Below are positions 1-11,910 of a DNA stretch of 64,000 nt, piece by piece. The notes beneath the pieces were generated by a model. That model was not told the DNA's origin. It ran no database searches and saw only the letters and a program-made list of their open reading frames with translations. Within the stretch, counting starts at the first letter, position 1; each line of letters starts with the position of its first letter. The stretch is from assembly GCA_036346225.1 (NCBI GenBank), contig JARFIW010001453.1, positions 805,779 to 869,778 on the forward strand. Direction: 5' to 3'. This stretch comes from Platerodrilus igneus. Taxonomy: Eukaryota; Arthropoda; Insecta; Coleoptera; Lycidae. A program made the translations under genes and the position numbers.

Positions 1-1865
1 TTTAAAAGCTTACGGGTTGATAAATCAATGAAATTGCCGTCAATGTCGTCACACATTATTTTGAAAAAATGCGTACTGCAAATATATACTTTAATCAAGT
101 TGTGAAAAGAAATCTCTTCGTTCCTATATATAAGTGCAAACATGATTTCCAAATAGTTTGGAAGCGTGTTGTGATTCCACGATTCGCAAACAGCATTTAT
201 TAGCGCAAAACTAAAATCTACAGTAACCTTAAAAAACACCGGCCATTTTTTAACCGTTTGAATGACATAAAACTTGAAATATCCTAGCCATACTCCAATT
301 GTACCGGCAAAATGGGATGTATTTATCATTTCCAATATTGGGATGACTCTTCTGTTGAGTTTGAGTTGTACTAGACCGCAGTAATAGTATACAACATTTG
401 AATTGACATGTGGTTTTCTAACAATTTTACCTGTTGCATCCAAATCAACAAATAGATCAGGGTCTTCTTTAACAGCCTTTAACAGTATCTGTAATTGTTC
501 TTTGCTAAATACGTAGGTAAACATTGGGCAACCAGTTAATTGAATATATTCGGGATGTTCTCTACCCATTTCGATCATATCAACAATGTCATCTTCATAC
601 CGGTCGTTCTTAGCTTTTTGTTCAGAAGCAATTTTTCTAGTTGTTGCATCTGATTTTAAATTACCTAAATTGCCTCGCTTTGCTCTATCCATATTTAATT
701 TATTCAACCGTTCTTCTTGAAATTGCAAAGGCTTTTTATTTTGCAGTTCTTGCATTAATTTTTTCCTTTCTATGCCTCGTACGTGGCTTGTCATTTGCCT
801 CGTATGGTGATAGTTAAGCGATGAACTAAATACCATAAGCTGATGGTCAAAGTTCTGGTGTTCAAATTTTGACACGTTGGAAATAATTATTTTGAATTTT
901 TTGCAGCCAACTTGAGCACATTTTCCGTAAATTACAAATTCGTCTGTTCGTTTTGCAAATCTTTTGCTGTGGAAATTAAGAAGGCAAGTATTATTTATGG
1001 AAACAAATTTATTTTTTATTATTACATGATAATTTCCGGGAATCAACGTATATCCGTTAAAAATTTTTTGCATTTCCTCCGATGATAAGGTTGTTTCTCC
1101 TTCCTTATATTTGCAAGCGTTATATGGGACTTCCGGGACTGCATCAGAAAACATGTCGTTTCTTGAATTTAAGGGCAGAGTTACTTTAAAATCTAATTTT
1201 TCGATATCTATGGGTTCTATGCTAATTTGTTCTACATCGCTCGAAATATTTTTTTGCTCGAGAGTTGCTCCGATAAAAGATAATATTTTTTCTTCAAACC
1301 CTGAAGAATTGGTAGATTTAGTGTTTTCTTATACTTGTGATGTTGTTGAACCGATTGAACCATTTTCAACCATAGTTGATGTAGCAAAGTTCTTTTGTAA
1401 ATTAATGCCGTTAACTTGGTTCCATTCTTCAAATGAAAATGATATTTGATCCTGTTGTTTATTGTAGTCCGAAGCTACATTTTTAAATTCTTTATGAATA
1501 TCAAACTGATGAGAGTTTTTATTATTCGACGTTAGAGTCTCAAAAGAGTCAATATTCGAACATGTATGTAGCAACAAGTTCTTTTCAATACAAGTGGTAA
1601 CTGGAACGTCGTTTGTAAGTCCATCTGAAAAACGACTAGCCTGACTTGGATTGCATAATTTCTCAACGTTACGGTGGATTATCCTTAAAATAACAGATGC
1701 CGACTTCGTGCGAACTTTATAAGTATTTTTTATAGACTCGTAACATTTCAAAAATAAACGATCGTCTTTACGTAAAGCGGCTACATATTTACTGTCTGCG
1801 CTGGGGTTCTCTTCAAAAATTAATTTCAATACTTTTTCAGCAATACCGTAATTAGAGAGAACCAT
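1..1865 (-). pseudogene. Transposase-like protein, one in-frame TAA, runs off the window
   Basis: A minus-strand frame starts at an ATG at 1863-1865 and stays open to the window edge, about 621 codons, except for one TAA at 1329-1331. The first 178 codons precede the stop; about 442 follow without another stop, so this looks like one gene with a single lesion. The part after the stop has a Cys/His-rich stretch near 890-1000 (CGKC-type spacing, read as KCAQVGCKKF), a basic region, and then a segment with FVDLDATGKIV, YYYCGL, PILEM and later CSTHFFK. That order resembles the catalytic region of MULE/NOF-like transposase-derived proteins common in insects, where the D of DATG would be the first acidic residue. 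The family call is from remembered pattern and is moderate. Alternatives are stop readthrough or an intron over the TAA. Confidence 0.5.
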
Positions 1866-2800
1866 TGTAAAAAGATGTGAGAGTAAAAAGTAGTTTGATA
1901 ATATTCAATCCGAAATCTAGATACTAGATTTAGTCTAGATGAAGTAAGACAAAATACCTATCAAGTTATAGTTATTTATGAATTTATACTTAAAATTATA
2001 ATATATGTAACACAATCTAAAAAGCTACTTACTTAAAATAAATAGTTCCTGCAATAAAAAAATTATGAATATGAAATAATACCTGACGTGGTCCAACTTT
2101 TTTTTTTTTAATAGCGAAAACTGAAAAACTATCTCAATGACAGTGATCCACTCAAGTACTACTTGACTACTTCAACTTGTGAAGGTAGAGTAAATACTAA
2201 ACAGAGAGAGATGTTTTATGTGTCTATCGGTGTATTAAATACAAAAAACTAGGTGTAATATAAAACAAAAACATCTGCAGCGATAGTGCGGTCTAGTTTT
2301 ATTTAACATACGGATTAAATATCTCAAAGCGGCTTTTGTAGTAGTTGCTGCCGCTTTTGACTTTATGTATTTCTTTCACCGACACATATATCACGGTCGC
2401 TCTTTGAACAAAATGCACCTGTTGTTATTGCCTTTGCAGTTGAAAGCCGAAAAACACAATTAATATTTTGTATAAATTTTGCAGCTGGAACATACAAAAG
2501 GGGAGACTTTGACAAGTGGCATAGACCGACGTTTCGTTGCATAAATTCTGGATAACGTCGTGTTCCTTATATGATTACATAGAATTTAGGTAGACGTTAT
2601 TTAGAACCTTTTTTCTATTACATTAAATGTTTCTTGTTACACCCTTTTAGAGCACCGATAACAAATTGTAGCGTGGTTAGGGGTTCAGCAACATTGTTTA
2701 ATTTTATCTGCATTTAATATTAATGTATTCCGTATGGAGATTACTATCGCATGCGTATGCACTTGATCGAACTGCATTAACTGTCGCAACATATAGACTA
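1866..2800. other. AT-rich spacer, no gene seen
   Basis: This stretch lies upstream of the transposase-like frame. I see a small palindromic TCTAGA-rich patch near 1915-1940 and a T11-12 run near 2098-2110, but no long ORF, RNA gene or repeat partner elsewhere in the window. Confidence 0.5.
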
Positions 2801-2945
2801 CGGGCCGAATTCTTAGTGGACGCTTAAGCCACACTCATACTTAAGTGACGTTCCATCTTAACTTTTTCAGGATACCAAAAGTTGATGTGGAAACATCACT
2901 TAAATATGAGTGTTGCTTAAGTATCCTCTAAGAATTCGGTCCCAC
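2801..2945. mobile_element. Fold-back MITE, about 145 bp
   Basis: The left arm begins GGGCCGAATTCTTAG and the right arm is its near-perfect inverted copy ending CTAAGAATTCGGTCCC. The arms are about 53-55 bp, share the internal ACACTCATA/TACTTAAGTGA blocks, and are separated by about 35 bp. The size and terminal symmetry fit a non-autonomous DNA transposon (MITE). No clear target-site duplication could be assigned. It has no coding capacity. Confidence 0.7.
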
Positions 2946-3055
2946 GTCTTGCAACAGCGACACTCTTTAATTCTATTATAAATTTTTGGTTCTGAAAAGA
3001 ACCGATCTCCGGTGCAACCCAGCGTGGTACAAATCTCATCCTAGGCCAAGCAGTT

Positions 3056-3619
3056 TTAGACGGAAGTTAAAACGCAACGTCGTATCTCCTTGCGAATTAA
3101 CGTCAGTCCGCGAATGTTTGGATGGAGTAAATCTCGCTCAAAAAGAGAGTACAATGAAACATTACTACATTCAAACACGCGCTGAAAGTCAGCTAATTCT
3201 GCAACTCCTGCTAGGCACAGAAACCGAACCTGTCTGTTGATATCTGCTGCTATAGAGTTCTCCCGATGAGTCCGTAACACAGGAGGTATAGTGCACAAGA
3301 TTATGCGGGCAGCCCCATAGCGGCGTACATCACGAATCAACCAAGCCAGGTTTCTGCGGAAGACGGAGCCTTCGTAGATACGATCATGGGTGTTGTTGGT
3401 CCCAATCATGATTATAATTACACGTCCGGTGATTTCAAAATTCCAAAAACTATTGCGGTTTCTGGAATTTCTCAACCGACGGCGTAATTGAACCACATTT
3501 TGACCTCCAACACACAGTTCAGCATAAGTCTTCCCTTCGGGAGAACGCCGGGAAACCATATGCATAGTTTTCGTAAGCATCCGTCTAAGAATACTGTCTC
3601 CAAGATGAAAAGGTTCCAT
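3056..3619 (-). CDS. SGNH/GDSL-hydrolase-like protein
   Basis: An intact 187-residue ORF with an ATG in a reasonable context (ATCATGG). The SGNH family blocks occur in order: GDS at residues 7-9 (nucleophile Ser9), a block-II glycine in VGGQN near residues 37-41, GTNN at 73-76 (block III Gly/Asn), and a C-terminal DLLHPN with Asp163 and His166. Hydrophobic beta strands precede block III (VIIIMIG) and residue 110 (IILCTIPP), as expected for an alpha/beta/alpha hydrolase. All catalytic positions are present, so esterase activity is possible; the substrate is unknown. The protein is shorter than typical secreted GDSL esterases and has no signal peptide. It sits alone between a MITE and a satellite. 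It may be a domain once carried by a mobile element (such domains occur in some retrotransposon ORF1 proteins) or a small host gene. Confidence 0.6.
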   Translation of the reverse strand: MEPFHLGDSILRRMLTKTMHMVSRRSPEGKTYAELCVGGQNVVQLRRRLRNSRNRNSFWNFEITGRVIIIMIGTNNTHDRIYEGSVFRRNLAWLIRDVRRYGAARIILCTIPPVLRTHRENSIAADINRQVRFLCLAGVAELADFQRVFECSNVSLYSLFERDLLHPNIRGLTLIRKEIRRCVLTSV

Positions 3620-3789
3620 GATTATTCGAAGTTGGTGTGAGCCAGGTACGACGGAGAATGACTACAACTGCCGTATTGCGCGAGTTTTAATGGTTAAACA
3701 CGTGCCGGAAACAGAACAACCTAATCAAAAGTTTGGGGTCATGTGTCTTCATTAAATTAAACCTGCACTTCGAAATGTAATTTCTTTGT

Positions 3790-5560
3790 AATACTATTTA
3801 TCTTATTTTATTCAAAAATTAGTTTTCTCCCTCGATATTTACGTTAAATTGTGAACTTAGATGCCCCTGGATGGGTTTAATATGACCAATTTATAGCGAT
3901 CGTTTGCACTTTAAGAACTTCGCCAAAATTTAAAAAAAAAGGAAATAATAATATTTTGCTCATTGTATGTACTCAAAACTATTTTCCTTCCTCGATACGG
4001 GCTTGAAAATTTGTACTTGGATGCCTCGGGTGGTGTTTAATGTGACCAATTTACAGCGATCGTTTGCACTTTAAGAACTTCGCCAAAATTAAGAAAAAAA
4101 GGAAATAAGAATATTTTGCTCATTGTATGTACTAAAAACTATTTTCCTCTCTCGATACGGGCTTGAAAATTTGCATTTGGATGCCTCGGGTGGTGTTTAA
4201 TATGACCAATTTACAGCGATCGTTTGCACTTTAAGAACTTCGCCAAAATTAAGAAAAAAGGAAATAAGAATATTTTGCTCATTGTATGTACTCAAAACTA
4301 TTTTCCTCCCTTGATACGGGCTTAAAAATTTGCATTTGGATGCCTCGGGTGGTGTTTAATATGACCAATTTACAGCGATCGTTTGCACTTTAAGAACTTC
4401 GCCAAAATTAAGAAAAAAGGAAATAAGAATATTTTGCTCATTGTATGTACTCAAAACTATTTTCCTCCCTCGATACGGGCTTGAAAATTTGCATTTGGAT
4501 GCCTCGGGTGGTGTTTAATATGACCAATTTACAGCGATCGTTTGCACTTTAAGAACTTCGCCAAAATTAAGAAAAAAAGGAAATAAGAATATTTTGCTCA
4601 TTGTATGTACTCAAAACTATTTTCCTCCTCGATACGGGCTTGAAAATTTGCATTTGGATGCCTCGGTGGTGTTTAATATGACCAATTTACAGCGATCGTT
4701 TGCACTTTAAGAACTTCGCCAAAATTAAGAAAAAGGAAATAAGAATATTTTGCTCATTGTATGTACTCAAAACTATTTTCCTCCTCGATACGGGCTTGAA
4801 AATTTGCATTTGGATGCCTCGGTGGTGTTTAATATGACCAATTTACAGCGATCGTTTGCACTTTAAGAACTTCGCCAAAATTAAGAAAAAGGAAATAAGA
4901 ATATTTTGCTCATTGTATGTACTCAAAACTATTTTCCTCCCTCGATACGGGCTTGAAAATTTGCATTTGGATGCCTCGGTGGTGTTTAATATGACCAATT
5001 TACAGCGATCGTTTGCACTTTAAGAACTTCGCCAAAATTAAGAAAAAGGAAATAAGAATATTTTGCTCATTGTATGTACTCAAAACTATTTTCCTCCCTC
5101 GATACGGGTTTGAAAATTTGCATTTGGATGCCTCGGGTGGTGTTTAATATGACCAATTTACAGCGATCGTTTGCACTTTAAGAACTTCGCCAAAATTAAG
5201 AAAAAAAGGAAATAAGAATATTTTGCTCATTGTATGTACTCAAAACTATTTTCCTCCCTCGATACGGGCTTGAAAATTTGCATTTGGATGCCTCGGGTGG
5301 TGTTTAATATGACCAATTTACAGCGATCGTTTGCACTTTAAGAACTTCGCCAAAATTAAGGAAAAAAGTAAATAAGAATATTTTGCTCATTGTATGTACT
5401 CAAAACTATTTTCCTCCTCGATACGGGCTTGAAAATTTGCATTTGGATGCCTCGGGTGGTGTTTAATATGACCAATTTACAGCGATCGTTTGCACTTTAA
5501 GAACTTCGCCAAAATTAAGGAAAAAAGTAAATGAGATATTTTGCTCATTTTATGCTATCA
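3790..5560. repeat. Satellite array, unit about 156-160 bp, 11 units
   Basis: The anchor CGTTTGCACTTTAAGAACTT recurs at 3901, 4061, 4221, 4380, 4539, 4697, 4853, 5010, 5168, 5328 and 5487, giving spacings of 156-160 bp. Internal units are nearly identical and differ mainly in homopolymer length (A3-A7, G2/G3, C2/C3). The first unit is clearly divergent (GATATTTACGTTAAATTGTG replaces the consensus) and the last decays after 5520. There is no open frame and no ribozyme-like core. Confidence 0.95.
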
Positions 5561-5849
5561 AAACTACTCTTATTCCTGGCTATGGGGTATGACTACTTAG
5601 GTGTGATATTAAAATTATTCTAAGTTTGTAAAGAATCTCTTTTATTAATTACGCACAATTGTTAAATATATTCTAAACATATTGATGCAGTGTGCATTGT
5701 GTTCGTTTAGTTAGAGTGTAGTTTATAATTTGACAGCTCAGCGATGCCTTTCCGCTGATTCTTTCTTCACGTCATCTTATGCATGTCAGTCTTACAAAAC
5801 TCATCGCTGGAAATGTCATCGCTAACTTCACACAAATTAAAATTATCAT
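5561..5849. other. Spacer, no gene seen
   Basis: AT-rich sequence between the satellite and a dispersed repeat. No ORF, RNA gene or repeat partner was recognised. Confidence 0.4.
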
Positions 5850-6450
5850 GGACAAGTTGGCTGTGCGTGAAGACTTACATATGGCTAGTATGGCACTAGT
5901 CTGGTGTAAATCATTCTAAATATGTCTCGAACGTTAAAATGAAATATGTCAATGAGCCGAATATTAAAATTTTATTAGATTTTTACCACAAACTTATATG
6001 AAACAAGTCACAGAAAATAAAAGCTTTAAAAAATATTCATTCACATATTTTATGGCTAAAGAAGTTTATCATTGGCTAAACATTACAGCATAATATAGTC
6101 GATATAAATATCGGTTAAATATATACTGCATAGAATATTAGTATATCTAATAGTACCCTGACTAAAGCTAAGATCAAAATAAGACTAATAACAAACAAGC
6201 TAAGCTATCAATAATTGTTTTGTTCTCATACTCATGTTAGAAAATAAAATTCAAAACAGGGTCGACAATTCGACTATCCCATTTAATAAAATCTCATAGA
6301 AGTTGGTGGGAATTGTATTATCAGCAAAAAAAGAAAACAATAGAAATATGACAGACAACAACTTTAATAAATAGTGAATAGTCAATTTACCATGTATTCA
6401 TTAGATGTTTTTTGAAACAACAGATTTACAAAACGGTATTGCAATATGTG
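5850..6450 (+). repeat. Dispersed repeat, copy 1 (inverted partner at 58495-59150)
   Basis: Reading left to right this block matches the reverse complement of 58495-59150 through many shared words: GGCACTAGTCTGGTGTAAAT, TGTCTCGAACGTTAAA, TACTCATGTTAGAAAATAAA, GTCGACAATTCGACTAT and CCATGTATTCATTAGAT. Identity is moderate with indels. Both copies lie next to a (TA)n tract (6532-6592 here, 58450-58492 there), which suggests that the tract marks an end of the repeated unit. No ORF of note. Confidence 0.8.
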
Positions 6451-6525
6451 ACTAATAGGATTAGATTAGCAATAGTCATGTAGTAATAATTTTGATATTG
6501 AACTAAAAACTGATAACACTTAAAT

Positions 6526-6531
<6 letters not shown>

Positions 6532-6592
<61 letters not shown>
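6532..6592. repeat. (TA)n microsatellite
   Basis: About 60 bp of uninterrupted AT dinucleotide, the longest tract in the window. It separates the dispersed repeat on the left from LTR-like sequence on the right. Confidence 0.98.
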
Positions 6593-6596
<4 letters not shown>

Positions 6597-8346
6597 AATG
6601 ATATGATAACGCCGTACTCCACCTCTGTGTTTTTAAATCTAATTTAAATCTTACTAATTTTATTATTATGCCACGGCTAGCCCTTTATAATCTACACAGA
6701 GTGCACAACGTTACGATGATCAATTTTTGCTTCTCCATCCCTTTATACTTACCTGTTTGTTTGAATTATAAAACGAAGTCAATTAATTTCATATAATGAA
6801 AAGAAATATTATTTACAAGTTTTGAAAAATATTAAAACACTCGTCAATCGATCAATATCATAAGTATTATTTTTCCCAAAATTTATATGCTTTGAATTCA
6901 ATCTAAAGTCACCAAAAACTACCTCTTTTTTTCCAAAGAAAGCTCGATCGTTCTAGATCTCTTTATTATATGTTACGTAAGTTTAACGTATGCAATGTTT
7001 GTTGCTGACTTCGTTACACTTTTTATATAAATTGTTTAAATTCAGGATTGCAATTTAAATAGAAAAAATATCTTAAAACTAATTAGATCTGACCTGCTAC
7101 AGGTTGTTCTTCGGATTGTGAATCAACAGCCCTTTGTTGTCCACATTCATCTATTACTGCTCTGTTTAGTTGAACCCCCGTTTTCCATAAATTACTTCGT
7201 GCTTCTTTATTTTATCTGCATTGATTCTCGCAACTCAACATTGTACCAGAATTGTACCAAAATCGTCGACGCTGATTTGAAATATTTTCATTAACACATT
7301 TGAAATATTCTATCTCCCAATTCAAAATATTATATCAATCCACACATTTGAAGTATTATACCATCCATTCGAATTATAAAAAAAATGTACCATCCCTTAG
7401 AAATATCCACACATTCGAAATATTATCATCACATTGGGATTATAAAAAAATGTATCATAGATTCGAAATATTCTCATCACATTTGAAGCCCTATTATTAT
7501 ATTATTAGTTTAAATAAATTACCGCAAATTCTACTCACGTTAAACGGCAAAAGATGTCTTCATAATTGTAGGACTATTATCACTTGATATATTTTATTAA
7601 ATATTTAAAATTACGCTTAACTTTTTGATTCACAGGGACGCAGCTTTGCCCTGCTTGAGTTTTAAATTGAACTCTCTTATCATTGCTTGCTGTTAAATAT
7701 AGGCTCTTCCCCCTTGCACGTGGGCTGGGTTTTCAACAAGTCTTGTAGATATGTTAACCAATAAAGTCTTTGTATTATCTACATTTTGAAGTGGTTCTTT
7801 TGATACCTTATTATTCGCTATCTTGACCATACGTTGTTTTGCTTAGATATCGCTTTTTCCATATTATACAAAATAAATGATGCAACTTCAATTTTACTTT
7901 CGTTTATTTATTTATTTTTGAAACTGCGCTTTCTTATCAAGATGTTTATTATTTCTGCGTAATGGCATAAAGCTTTGTTAGGTTTTATTTCTTATCTTCG
8001 TATTATATTATAACTAATTCGAACACTTCTCAACGCGTGTTTAATTACATTTACTATCATTTTCTCTTAAATACGCGTACTTTTACTGAAAGATATTCTC
8101 ACTTTGCATTACTTAAAATTAATTATGGTTTATATACAGTGTTGAATACTTGTTATTTACCTATTGTATGAATTACCTATTTTCCTGCTAAATACGCGTT
8201 CTATTGTTGTAAGATACGCTTATTTGCATTGTTTAAAGCTAACTATGATCTATATACAGGGTGTTAAATACTTACTATTTACATAATATCCAAATTACTT
8301 AATTTTCTGCTAAATAAATGCAGTTTTCTGCTTCCTATCCCAGTTT
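6593..8346 (-). mobile_element. Degenerate LTR-like block (related to 45944-47818)
   Basis: After the (TA)n tract the sequence resembles the start of the block at 46060-46110: a GCCACGGCTAGCC / GCCCCGACTAGCT stretch followed by CACAGAGTG. Further on it is too diverged for a firm match. Local features are degenerate direct repeats of ACATTTGAAATATT at 7290-7480 and a tandem duplication of about 121 bp starting at 8069, 8190 and 8312 (marker AAATACGCGT, with ATATACAGGGTGTTAAATAC inside). Assignment as an LTR remnant is an inference from its neighbours. Confidence 0.35.
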
Positions 8347-8676
8347 ATGATTACCACACGATCCTTGCTATTCAATACACCCCTAAACAACCCCTTATTA
8401 CAGCAATATATAATACAGGGTGATACTAAGATAATCCTGATTGTATTGGTGAATTTGGTTGATCAACAAAATAGAGCGTTTGTCGATAAACAATTTATTC
8501 TTGAGATCTATGTGAACCTTGAGCTAGTTTGAGATTATTGTGCTATAACAGAAAATATCACTGCCTAATATAAATGTATACCCAACGTGTCGCTCTATTG
8601 TACGTAAAAGAATTGGGCAGGATCTATTTATCGATAAAAGTTCAATTGAAAAATAAGAAGAATTTAATTTTTATAC

Positions 8677-9243
8677 TTGGGAAGGAAAATGGAAATGGAA
8701 CCAGCAAAACTACAATTGATAGAAGAGGGTGATGTAATAGGATCGGATGATACTTTTTTTAATAGTAGTGATAATGAGAATATTGTACCTATAAATGTTG
8801 AGACATCAGATAAAACCAATGAAAATTTGCAGCTCAGGGATATTTTGTGTGCAATACAGGAAGTAGATAAAAATGTGAATGCCAAAATAAATAAATACAT
8901 AGAGGAAATTAACATTTTTAAAGTAGATTTTAAAATTGAAATGAATTAAATTTATAAAAAGATGATGTCACAATATAAAGAGGAAATTAATAATAGCTTG
9001 AACACTGTAACAAGGAGAACAAAAATTCTAGAAACAAATTTTGAACAACTAAGTCAGTTAGACCAAAAACTTAAGAAGGTAGAGGAAACGTTATATTTAG
9101 ATAAAAAAGATTTAGATTTGAATATACAAAAAACAGGGACAGAATTAGAAATAGTTTTAAATGAAATACAGGCTTTGAAAGTAGAAAACGGAAATTTAGT
9201 AACAGGGTTAAATAGGTTTAAAGAGAATTTGGGCTTTGCATAA
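8677..9243 (+). pseudogene. Gag-like coiled-coil ORF with one in-frame TAA
   Basis: A frame of 90 codons ends in TAA at 8947-8949, and the same frame resumes for at least 94 more codons to a TAA at 9241-9243. The predicted product is acidic at its N-terminus and then rich in K, E, L, N and I with heptad-like spacing (coiled coil), much like the coiled-coil Gag N-terminus of the gypsy element at 27649-28893. The neighbouring LTR-like blocks support a Gag origin. No zinc knuckle or pol follows; the frame ends 100 bp before a (TA)n tract. It is probably a truncated, decayed gag. It could also be an unrelated small coiled-coil ORF. Confidence 0.4.
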
Positions 9244-9341
9244 AAAGTCTAAATTATTATTTCATCTTACAATTGTAATACGTTAGTGTTTATCAATTTA
9301 CCTTGAGTAAAAAAAACTACCTAAAATAAATAAATAAATAA

Positions 9342-9345
<4 letters not shown>

Positions 9346-9374
<29 letters not shown>
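9346..9374. repeat. (TA)n microsatellite
   Basis: About 29 bp of TA preceded by (AAAT)n. It marks the left end of the LTR-like block beginning at 9375. Confidence 0.95.
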
Positions 9375-9379
<5 letters not shown>

Positions 9380-11420
9380 ATCGTGTAATTAAAGGAGACA
9401 ATAAAATACATAAGGTAACTCATAGGGGTGAAAGCGATTTAGGTACAGTCAAATAAATTTATTGAGTTAAAGGATTTTCAACAATTATTTTCTAGCTTAA
9501 TTAATGGATAATAAATGAATATCGATTTAGTTTAACGCGTGATTAAAGTAAAAATAATTTATCTTAATTAGATTTAGGTAGAGACCATGTATCATAGTAT
9601 TTATGTAAAAGAGTGAAGAAAATAATTTGGGGTTAAATTATAGCATAATGGAGTTACTAGGGAACAGTTTTAAAAGCGTTAAGCACGTTAAAAATAACGA
9701 TTTCTACGTTTCAAATAACAAAGGAGGAAAAATGGATTTCTTGGTAAAGTTTGCTGCAAACAAATTTAATAGCTTAGTAGAACCAACAACCGTTGAAATT
9801 AAAGCAGCCTAGGCCGTAAACAAAACCACACAGGATTGATGTAAACGCAGTATACGTTAGTTAAAATATTGATTTTAATCTTAGATATAGAGTCGGAAGG
9901 AGCAATGAAGATTGAATAAAAGCCTATAAGCATAAGAGAGATACATACAGTATATCCAGAGGAAGGGAATTAAAAATTGATAATGTCAAAGATAGTTGTA
10001 AACAAGGCACGCGTCGCTCAGAAAGTGGGAAATTGGAGCCAAGCGCGTTGATTGGTGAAAGTTAAATAACAAGGGCTAGAAATTCAGGTGGTAGAAGCAT
10101 ATGTGTGCAATAGAACGATATGTACAAGGAAGATAAAATGATATTTGTTTGAAGTTAGAGGCGTGGAATATATGCTAATCCGGAGAATTGGAAACGACAG
10201 TTGACGCATTTAAGTGCTTTACCGCGTACTGTTGTGTTATGTTATGAAAATTACGAGAAATCGACGGTCGTTGATGATTTTCGAGGAAAATAAGACAATA
10301 GTTAAACAGATATGCGTGCTATTTCTTGAACAGGGGGGAACAGGTTCGATTATATAATCAGGAACAGAGAGGGGTCTCGCTCTCTTTTCTCTTTGCTTTT
10401 TGATTCCATCGGTGATACAATAAGTTTACTTACAAGTGCATTAGTGCAGTCGAATTAAATTTATGTTAAAGCTGATAAAGCTGTATTAGTGAATAGTAAA
10501 GTTGAGATGTAAGTACTAGAATTTGAAAATTGTTTGGATGTGGATCAAAGCGAGGTTTGGGATAGTAGAATGTATTTGTAACAAAAGGAACGAAATTTGG
10601 AGATTGGCTATTTATAAAAGAAGAGTTTTTGGAGTAGACGCTTGTATGGTACATGGGGATTTGATCATGGAATTAATGGATAGACGGAGGGTCTACCAGA
10701 CGGCAACATCTACAAGGGGCTAGTTGGTGCATCGCAGTACGAAAACAACTACAAGGTAGGAGATAGAATAAGACATTTCATGGTGAATATTTTCATAGTA
10801 TTTGTGGTGTTTTGATGTGTTTGATGATTAATTGCTTTGATGTTTATTTGAACAGACACTTATGGACAACTAAAAACGAAATTGATTTTCGAGCATTAGT
10901 CATTAATTTGCAGATAACCAAAAATTTGTAAAAAAGTATAGAGGGTTTTTTGATATTGGTCGTGCAGAGCATTTATATGCACATTTATAAAGTTTTAAGG
11001 TGAGCTCATGTTAGAACGAAGGGTAACGTAAGGTATGAAGAATGCCCTCTTACTTTAATAAAAAATTATGTGTTAAAAAGGGTTGTCAATATGCAAAATG
11101 ATTGTTATAAAATTTAATATATAAAGCAATGGTATTTTAAATTTAAAAAAAATATAATTTGAATTTCAGATAAATAGAGTGTGATATTTTGGTTAATTGA
11201 GTTATTTTTCGAATGCATGATTGATGTGGATTTCTATTTAGGTTTCTATGGTAATAATGAGAGGAAGTTTGTTTGATGTAACAGGTAGGTGTATGTAATA
11301 TATAGGAAGCATCTAATAAAGAGGACGACACAGGAGCAGCCGAGGCGAGATTTGAGCTAAAATTCATATTATTATAGCAGCCCAATTTGTGGGGCTCGAT
11401 TGAACAGGTCAATCTCACAA
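9375..11420 (+). mobile_element. LTR-like block X1 (inverted partner at 47855-49961)
   Basis: This block shares ordered similarity with the reverse complement of 47855-49961. Both begin right after a (TA)n tract with CGTGTAATTAAAG and AACTCATAGG. Both carry a G-run followed by TATATAATCA and AGAGAGGGGTC (10340-10380), which looks like an LTR TATA box. Both contain GAGCTCATG with GGGTAACGTAAGG (11003-11035). Both end in GGAGCAGCCGAG, a word also found near the 3' end of the intact gypsy LTR in its own orientation. PBS-like units follow from 11340. I read it as an LTR of the same broad family, in plus orientation, without its internal region. Short ORFs inside (9627-9812, 10523-10723) are unrecognised. 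Confidence 0.5.
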
Positions 11421-11910
11421 TATTATTGCGACCAAGCGAGGGGCACGATTTTAGAGCCTAAACCATATGATATTATGGCTTCCCAAGCGTGGGACTCGAT
11501 TAATCACAAAAAACTTCACAAGAAATTACGGACGGCCCAACACTGGGGCTCGATTATTCAGGATTAACCTTACAATAATATATATTGCTGTGAAATCTCT
11601 TATTATGCCCCACGTTTGTGCGCGATTTTTATTGCTATGAAATAGCTTTTTTGGATTTTAGGCTCCTACGATAGGTGCCCTATTTATTTGGTAAGAAATT
11701 GTCTCTACGATTGGTGCGCGATTTTTATTGCTATGCATTGCCCCACGATTGGGCGTGTCATATTTATTGCTGTGCATTTACTTTATTTCCTTTAAGCCCC
11801 AATCTTAGGCGTCATTTTTATTGCTGTAAAATTGCTCTACGATTTAAGCCCCTATGTTATTGCTGTGATATGCTGTATTAAGCTCCACGAATTGTACGTT
11901 ATATTTTATT
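11340..11910. repeat. Two-way cluster of PBS-like units
   Basis: Four plus-oriented units of the type GGCGxCCAAxxxTGGGGCTCGATT lie near 11376, 11428, 11480 and 11536. After about 11605 at least six units occur in the opposite orientation (CCCCACGATTGGGCG-like, near 11609, 11662, 11703, 11741, 11798 and 11849). Most reverse units are followed by TTATTGCTRTGMAAT, the counterpart of CAGCATTC before the PBS in the intact gypsy element. The motif matches the primer-binding site of insect gypsy elements (TGGCGCCCAA...). The cluster looks like the meeting point of two opposed LTR ends. Confidence 0.6.

Noticed and set aside
1111..1449. 112-codon plus-strand ORF
   Set aside because: Antisense to the transposase-like frame; no domain.
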